The position numbers and the translations under genes were made by a program. Positions 6,317 to 10,934 of a stretch of 10,934 nucleotides of DNA are shown piece after piece. The notes under the pieces are model-generated. The model saw nothing but the letters and a program-made list of their open reading frames with translations. It made no database searches and was not told the DNA's origin. Origin of the DNA: an uncultured Collinsella sp. (GTDB lineage: Bacteria; Actinomycetota; Coriobacteriia; Coriobacteriales; Coriobacteriaceae). The first letter of the stretch is position 1. Every line of letters starts with the position of its first letter. The stretch covers positions 1 to 10,934 of the forward strand of contig CALBUZ010000024.1 in assembly GCA_937969105.1 (NCBI GenBank), in the 5' to 3' direction.

Positions 6317-7354
6317 CTAAAGGCCGCCGTCCCAGTGCCGAATCACGAATTCTCGTAGGTCGTTCTGACGTTTCTGGAACGCTTCGCTTCGGTCGCACTT
6401 AAGGCCCATAGCGAGCGCGATGGCATTCATCGCCCGATGCAATTGCAGTTGATGGGCAAACTGAGTCCCGGTGAGGACGATCGTCCTAAAGCCCAGCGCG
6501 CTCAGCACGGTCATACGCTCCGCATCCGAGGCGCTGCGCTGTTTATCAAGATGGTCCGAGCCGTTGTATTCAATCCCCGTACCACTCGCTGGCGCATATA
6601 CGTCGATCTCGAAATACCCGGCCTTAGCGAGATATTTGAACTCGTTGGGAACATCGACCCGATGGTTGAGCTCAATCTTGGCGTATCCCAGCCCTCCCTG
6701 GGAACGTTTCGCTACGACCATGATTGCGGTGGCCGTCTCCATGGGCGACCGCGCGCCATCGTGCACGCGCTTGAGCACGCTGGCCGCGCGTATGGCCCCC
6801 TGACGAGATCGGTTCTCATTGCAATAAGCAATCAAATCGGCAACGGTATACCTCTGCCCCATCTCGAAATAATCGCCTGTCGACAGATGATTCAAATGGT
6901 ATCGGGCGCAGATTTCATACCCATATTCCAGCTGCTCGGGCTCACTCATCCACGAACCCGCTTGGACAAAGCACATGGCCTCATCAACCACCAAAAGGCC
7001 CTCTGCCACCTCGATAAGATGCCCTGGAGGTACCGGCGCCCCAAACACGTGGCACCTAAATCCAGCCGGCGTCGAGCGCTCAAAATCGAAGTTGACGAGC
7101 GTGTCGATATGATCGAGCTCTTCTCGTGGAATACCAAGAGAAACCAGATAGTCGGCAACGATCCCAACTGCCGTTGAAGCCCTCAGCCCCTTGGCATCGA
7201 GTCCTAATTTGGGCAGGCTCGCGGTCGGTTCCGCCTCGCTAGCAAGCGAGTCCTCATCGTATAGGCTGCTTGCTCGCGAGAGCGGCTCGGACGGGCGCGC
7301 CACGTTGTGGTACAGCCAGGCAGTCTTATGGGACAGGACGATCGGCAGGTCCAT
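6317..7354 (-). CDS. Uncharacterised protein with DUF559/Vsr-like endonuclease-type C-terminus
   Basis: 345 residues, not assigned to a named gene. The layout resembles actinobacterial proteins that join an AbiEi-like N-terminal region to a DUF559-type domain: an early LSHKTAWLYHN (7-17), a middle region with FGAPVPPGH (104-112), then SPMET (203-207), and a C-terminal segment with Asp251 (EIDVY), Glu262 (IEYNG), His268, Asp277 and Arg280 followed by LSALGFRTIVLT. The D/E...ExNG...H...DxxR spacing is that of the Vsr/DUF559 branch of PD-(D/E)XK nucleases. The nuclease fold and any DNA target are inferred. Related proteins are often loosely called antitoxin-like; no toxin partner lies next to it. 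The ATG at 7354 has GGAGG four bases upstream. It is monocistronic, between repeats B2 and B3. It could also be a defence or DNA-repair factor. Confidence 0.7.
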   Translation of the reverse strand: MDLPIVLSHKTAWLYHNVARPSEPLSRASSLYDEDSLASEAEPTASLPKLGLDAKGLRASTAVGIVADYLVSLGIPREELDHIDTLVNFDFERSTPAGFRCHVFGAPVPPGHLIEVAEGLLVVDEAMCFVQAGSWMSEPEQLEYGYEICARYHLNHLSTGDYFEMGQRYTVADLIAYCNENRSRQGAIRAASVLKRVHDGARSPMETATAIMVVAKRSQGGLGYAKIELNHRVDVPNEFKYLAKAGYFEIDVYAPASGTGIEYNGSDHLDKQRSASDAERMTVLSALGFRTIVLTGTQFAHQLQLHRAMNAIALAMGLKCDRSEAFQKRQNDLREFVIRHWDGGL

Positions 7355-7455
7355 GAGCCCTCCAATGGAGTCGGATAACCAACCTTATTCCCCTGCCCAC
7401 GAGTCCGCACACCTTCGTGCGCAAGAAAGCGATTCCGCCCGATCGAGTGGCAGAA

Positions 7456-7520
7456 AAACCATCACAACATTCGATGCTTTTCCCGATTTTGGCAAAAAAC
7501 GTCGAATGTTGTGATGGTTT
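7456..7520. repeat. 65-bp palindromic repeat B, copy B3
   Basis: Perfect 18-bp outer stem, aaaccatcacaacattcg (7456-7473) with its complement (7503-7520). The core differs from B2 at only a few positions. It lies 49 bases after the stop of the second ABC subunit and about 100 bases before the start of the next gene, so it probably ends the ABC operon. Confidence 0.75.
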
Positions 7521-7569
7521 GAGGCGAGGTGAGGGGCACGGAGGGATCAAAGCATCGTGCTCGAACGGG

Positions 7570-9468
7570 TTAATCTAGCTCTTTTAAGCCATGCGCCAGC
7601 TGCCAGTACTCGCCGTGCTGGGCGAGCAGCTCTTCGTGCGTGCCGCGCTCGATGATGCGGCCGTGTTCGAGGACCATGATGGCGTCGGCGTCGCGGACGG
7701 TGGACAGGCGGTGCGCGATCATAAACGTGGTGCGACCGCGCATGATGCGGTCCATACCGCGCTCGATGAGCTTTTCGGTACGCGTGTCAATGGAGCTCGT
7801 GGCCTCGTCCAGGATGAGCACCGGCGGATCGGCGACGGCCACGCGCGCGATGGCGAGCAGCTGACGCTGACCCTGCGACAGGTTGGCGCCGTCGGCCGTG
7901 ACCGGTGTGTCGTAACCCCGCGGCAGACGGCGGATAAACGAGTCGGCGCAGGCGGCCTCGGCAGCGGCGCGTACCTCCTCGTCGGTCGCGTCGAGCTTGC
8001 CAAAGCGGATGTTCTGCGCAATGGTGCCGCTAAACAGGTGCGTGTCCTGCAGCACAATGCCGAGCGACCCGCGCAGGCTGGCCTTGGCAATGTGCTTGAC
8101 GTCGATGCCGTCGTACGTGATCTCGCCGTCATCGACCTCGTAGAAGCGGTTGATGAGGTTGGTAATGGTCGTCTTGCCGGCACCCGTGGAGCCCACAAAC
8201 GCGATCTTTTGCCCCGGCTTGGCAAACAGGTTGAGGTCCGTGAGCACGCGGGTGCCCGGCACGTAGGAAAAATCCACGGCATGGAAGCGCACGTCGCCGG
8301 CAAGCGGGACCAAGCCGCACGTGAGCTCGGTGCCGTCGGCAGCCACCGCGCGGCCCGACTCATCAACGGCTGCCACATCATGCAAATGCCCGTACGCGCC
8401 CACGCCCTGGCCCTCGGGAATCTTCCACGCCCACGCGGCGTCGCCCGTCTGCACCAGCTCCACGCAGCCCTCGTCCACCTCGGGCTCAAGGTCCATGGCG
8501 GCAAACAGGCGCTCGGCACCGGCCAACGCGTTGAGCAAGAAGTTGCCGAGCTGCGTAAACTGGTTGATGGGCATGGCGGCCTGGCGCACAAAGACCAGGT
8601 AGCTCGCGAGCGCACCTACGTCGGCGAGCCCCTTGATGCAGAGCATGCCGCCCGCCACGGCGACGATGGCATAGTTGACGTAGCCAATCACGACAGTCAT
8701 GGGCACCATGGAGTTGGCATAGCTCACGGCGGCGGTGCCGGTGCGGCGAAGCTCGTCGTTGCGGCAGGCAAAGCCGGCGACATTCGCCGCCTCACGGTTA
8801 AAGACCTTGATGACCTTTTGACCCGAGACCATCTCTTCGATATATCCGTCCAGGTCGCCAAGCGATGCCTGCTGGGCAGCAAAGAAACGCTTAGAGCGCG
8901 CGCCCGAGTAGCGCGCATACAGCACAATGGCCGCATCGCACACGAGTGTGATAATCGTGAGCTGCCAGTTAAGGATGATGAGCATAGCCGTGGTGCCCAC
9001 AACCTGAATGGCGGCCTGAATCACGTTGGCAAAGCTGTTGTTAAGCGCCTCGGAGACGGTGTCGACGTCGTTGGTGAAAAAACTCATGATGTCGCCCGAG
9101 CGCGTGCTGTCAAAATAACTGAGCGGCAGCGCCTGGATGTGCGCGAACAGGTCGCGGCGAATATCGGACACCACGCGTTGGGCCGCGCGCACCATGATCT
9201 GCGAGTAGCCCAGGGCCGAAAGCACGCCCGCGGCGTAGATGATCGCCGTCAGGATGACCTGCTTGGCGAGCAGTTCCTCCCCGCCCGTAGCCAAACCGTT
9301 AACGATGGGGCGCACCATGTAGGTGCCGGCGAGGCTCGCGATGGCGGCGACGGAGGCGAGCACGCCCACCGCGAGCAACGAGAACTTGGCATGCCCCATG
9401 TAGGAGAGCAGGCGGCGCACAGTGCGTTTGAGGTCGGCCGGGCGTGCTTGGGCTGCGGTCTTAGGCAT
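7570..9468 (-). CDS. ABC exporter half-transporter, consensus ATPase subunit of a heterodimer
   Basis: 632 residues. Residues about 25-320 are a six-helix type I exporter membrane domain (VIKVFNRE at 219-226 is its usual cytoplasmic helix). Residues 392-632 are the ATPase domain: Walker A GSTGAGKTT (426-434), Q-loop Gln474, signature LSQGQ (530-534), Walker B LILDE with catalytic Glu555, and switch His586. The catalytic Glu and His are intact. LSQGQ, instead of LSGGQ, is common on this partner in TM287/288-, LmrCD- and BmrCD-like heterodimers and faces the degenerate site of the other subunit. A 60-residue acidic insert (about 331-391) joins the two domains. The start is the ATG at 9468, with AAGGGGGTGA upstream; the frame is open to 10140 but only through the neighbouring gene. 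It overlaps that gene by 8 bases, so translation is coupled. The substrate is unknown: drugs, lipids or peptides. Confidence 0.93.
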   Translation of the reverse strand: MPKTAAQARPADLKRTVRRLLSYMGHAKFSLLAVGVLASVAAIASLAGTYMVRPIVNGLATGGEELLAKQVILTAIIYAAGVLSALGYSQIMVRAAQRVVSDIRRDLFAHIQALPLSYFDSTRSGDIMSFFTNDVDTVSEALNNSFANVIQAAIQVVGTTAMLIILNWQLTIITLVCDAAIVLYARYSGARSKRFFAAQQASLGDLDGYIEEMVSGQKVIKVFNREAANVAGFACRNDELRRTGTAAVSYANSMVPMTVVIGYVNYAIVAVAGGMLCIKGLADVGALASYLVFVRQAAMPINQFTQLGNFLLNALAGAERLFAAMDLEPEVDEGCVELVQTGDAAWAWKIPEGQGVGAYGHLHDVAAVDESGRAVAADGTELTCGLVPLAGDVRFHAVDFSYVPGTRVLTDLNLFAKPGQKIAFVGSTGAGKTTITNLINRFYEVDDGEITYDGIDVKHIAKASLRGSLGIVLQDTHLFSGTIAQNIRFGKLDATDEEVRAAAEAACADSFIRRLPRGYDTPVTADGANLSQGQRQLLAIARVAVADPPVLILDEATSSIDTRTEKLIERGMDRIMRGRTTFMIAHRLSTVRDADAIMVLEHGRIIERGTHEELLAQHGEYWQLAHGLKELD

Positions 9469-10934
9469 GGCGCTCACCCCCTTCCAAGGGTGATCCGCAT
9501 GCGACGGAGGAAAACGGATCATTCGCGCAGCCACCGTCGTTGCCATCGCCGGCGTCCGCGTTCCCCGCAAACTCCATCTGCGAGGCGTAAATCTCCTGGT
9601 ATATGTTGTCGCCCGCCAGCAGTTCCTCGTGCGTGCCCACGCCGTGGACACGACCGTCGTCCAGCACCACAATGCGATCGGCATCCATGACACTCGCGAT
9701 GCGCTGGGCGATGATGAGCACGGTCGCATCGGGAATCCGAGCGATGTGCTCGCGAATCTTTGCGTCGGTCGCCATATCGACCGCGCTGGTGGAGTCATCA
9801 AAAATGAGCACGCGCGGATGCTTGAGCAGCGTGCGCGCGATGCACAGGCGCTGCTTCTGGCCACCCGAGACACCGGCGCCGCCTTGGCCCAACTCGCCGT
9901 CCAGCCCGCCGATGCGATCGAGGAACTCGTCCACGCACGCCGCGCGGCAAGCCGCGAGGAGCTCATCGTCCGACGCCTGCGGATTGCCCCACTGCAGGTT
10001 CTCGCGCACGGTACCCGTAAACAGCACATTCTTTTGCAGCACAATGCCCACGGCGTCGCGCAAGGCGACCAGGTCGTAGTCGCGCACGTCGTGTCCGCCC
10101 ACAAGTACGACGCCCTCGGTGGCGTCGTACAGGCGCGCAATCAGCTGCACAAGCGAGCTCTTGCCCGAGCCCGTGCCGCCGAGGATGCCCACCGTCGAGC
10201 CGCTCTCGATGCGAAGGTCGATATGCTCGAGCACATCCTCGGCTGCATCCGCGCGGTATTTTAAGGAAACGTCGCGGAACTCGATATAGTATTCGTTGTC
10301 ATCGCGCTTTTCCACCGAAAGAGTGCCCTGATACATGGGGTTTGGAATGTCGAAATACGAGAAGAATCGCTTGAGGTAGCCGTGGTTGACAAGCGAAAGC
10401 TGAAGCGTGCTCACAACGCCGGAAATTGCGGTGAGCAGCAGCATGATGCAGGAAACGTACTGCGCGATTGAACCAACGGAAACTCCTCCGCCGAGCGCCG
10501 CAAATATGAGCAGCAGATATACGCCAAAGCGCAGCATATAGTTCACAAGCGTGGAAATGAGGTCAAGTCCGGCACGGCCGAAGGTTGCCTTTGCTTCGCG
10601 CTTATAAAGATTGAGCATAAGCCCTCTCGAGAACTTTTCAAGGGACTCTCTCATACTGTAAAGGCGAATATCTTTACCGCTATTGTAGTTGGTAATATAG
10701 CCACTATATTTGTCGGCTCGGATGTTTTCTTCAACGCAGCTTGAGAAGAAATCGTTCATGAGCTGCGAAGATTTCTTGGTTGTGAACATGCTTATCAGCA
10801 TTGTTACAATAATTCCGCCAACAAGCGCAAGCTTTGCCCATGCGGACACTGAATCTATGAAGAAGAACGAAATTGTAAGCGAAACAGAAGAAATTATTTG
10901 CACAATGTTGCGGGTAAACCTATTCAGGCAGCCT
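9461..10934 (-). CDS. ABC exporter half-transporter with degenerate ATPase site, 5' end outside window; possible chimera
   Basis: Open from the window edge, so the N-terminus (probably 80-100 residues with the first helices) is missing. Numbering from the in-frame GTG at 10903, residues 1-180 are membrane domain with NYNSGKDIRLY (72-82), and about 206-440 are the ATPase domain. Walker A is GGTGSGKS (242-249), Gln290 is the Q-loop and VSGGQ (345-349) the signature. Walker B ends in Asp370 instead of catalytic Glu, and the switch His is Gln400 (IIAQR). These changes mark the non-catalytic subunit of heterodimeric exporters and fit the consensus partner that overlaps it by 8 bases. GC content is about 47% upstream of position 10260 in the reading direction and about 65% after it, and the membrane half resembles a clostridial subfamily that normally has a different ATPase domain. 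The C-terminal 35 residues are a Gly/Asp-rich tail. Confidence 0.85.
   Translation of the reverse strand, partial: GCLNRFTRNIVQIISSVSLTISFFFIDSVSAWAKLALVGGIIVTMLISMFTTKKSSQLMNDFFSSCVEENIRADKYSGYITNYNSGKDIRLYSMRESLEKFSRGLMLNLYKREAKATFGRAGLDLISTLVNYMLRFGVYLLLIFAALGGGVSVGSIAQYVSCIMLLLTAISGVVSTLQLSLVNHGYLKRFFSYFDIPNPMYQGTLSVEKRDDNEYYIEFRDVSLKYRADAAEDVLEHIDLRIESGSTVGILGGTGSGKSSLVQLIARLYDATEGVVLVGGHDVRDYDLVALRDAVGIVLQKNVLFTGTVRENLQWGNPQASDDELLAACRAACVDEFLDRIGGLDGELGQGGAGVSGGQKQRLCIARTLLKHPRVLIFDDSTSAVDMATDAKIREHIARIPDATVLIIAQRIASVMDADRIVVLDDGRVHGVGTHEELLAGDNIYQEIYASQMEFAGNADAGDGNDGGCANDPFSSVACGSPLEGGERHA

Noticed and set aside
6437..7177. 246-codon plus-strand ORF opposite the nuclease-like gene
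   Set aside because: The minus-strand frame has a good ribosome binding site and a coherent family pattern; the plus-strand one has neither.
2095..7520. CRISPR array or insertion sequence made of the 65-bp repeats
   Set aside because: The copies are kilobases apart, lie between genes and face both ways. There is no transposase, no clear target duplication and no regular spacing.
7591..9690. 699-residue plus-strand ORF opposite the ABC genes
   Set aside because: It runs antisense to two clear ABC transporter genes, has an Arg/His/Val-rich composition with no domain, and is the usual mirror frame of GC-rich coding DNA.
9469..10140. Upstream extension of the second ABC gene to a start at 10140
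   Set aside because: The extension lies wholly in the other frame of the first ABC gene and reads as low-complexity sequence. The ATG at 9468 gives a normal half-transporter length.

Overview
The window looks like chromosomal DNA from a high-GC Coriobacteriia gut bacterium, most like Collinsella. I base this on the GC-rich genes, the kinds of protein present and the style of the intergenic hairpin repeats; the genus is a recollection-based inference, not a search result. Every gene I can support is on the minus strand, so transcription runs right to left. The window begins and ends inside genes.

Layout from the right edge (5' side of transcription). A pair of ABC exporter half-transporters overlaps by 8 bases (9461-10934, partial, and 7570-9468). 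The first has a degenerate ATPase site and the second a consensus one, which is the arrangement of heterodimeric multidrug-type exporters. The visible membrane part of the first subunit is much lower in GC (about 47% by hand count) than its ATPase part (about 65%), and it looks like a different ABC subfamily. The gene is therefore either a natural chimera or an assembly join. Next comes a gene of uncertain function with a DUF559/Vsr-like nuclease-type C-terminus (6317-7354). A two-gene molybdenum cofactor operon follows: moaA (5020-6081) and a moaC-mobB fusion (3711-5015), separated by four bases. Then come a 12-helix MFS exporter (2159-3445), a Cof-type HAD phosphatase (1114-1935), and, across an AT-rich gap of about 500 bases, the first 203 codons of a secreted surface protein with an acidic linker and the start of a probable beta-helix (1-609).

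The gaps between genes carry two families of structured repeats. Family B is a palindromic element of exactly 65 bp in three copies (2095-2159, 6214-6278, 7456-7520), each directly downstream of a stop codon. Family A is a 33-bp hairpin (2030-2062 and 3620-3652, both followed by a T-tract on the minus strand, and a decayed copy at 1069-1100). A separate 15-bp stem at 3671-3713 encloses the moaC-mobB stop codon. These probably act as transcription terminators and keep the short transcription units apart.

The moa genes make cyclic pyranopterin monophosphate from GTP, and the MobB domain serves the later guanylation step of the cofactor. The ABC pair, MFS protein, HAD phosphatase and surface protein are not obviously linked in pathway. 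No RNA genes, CRISPR array, insertion sequence or integrase were seen.
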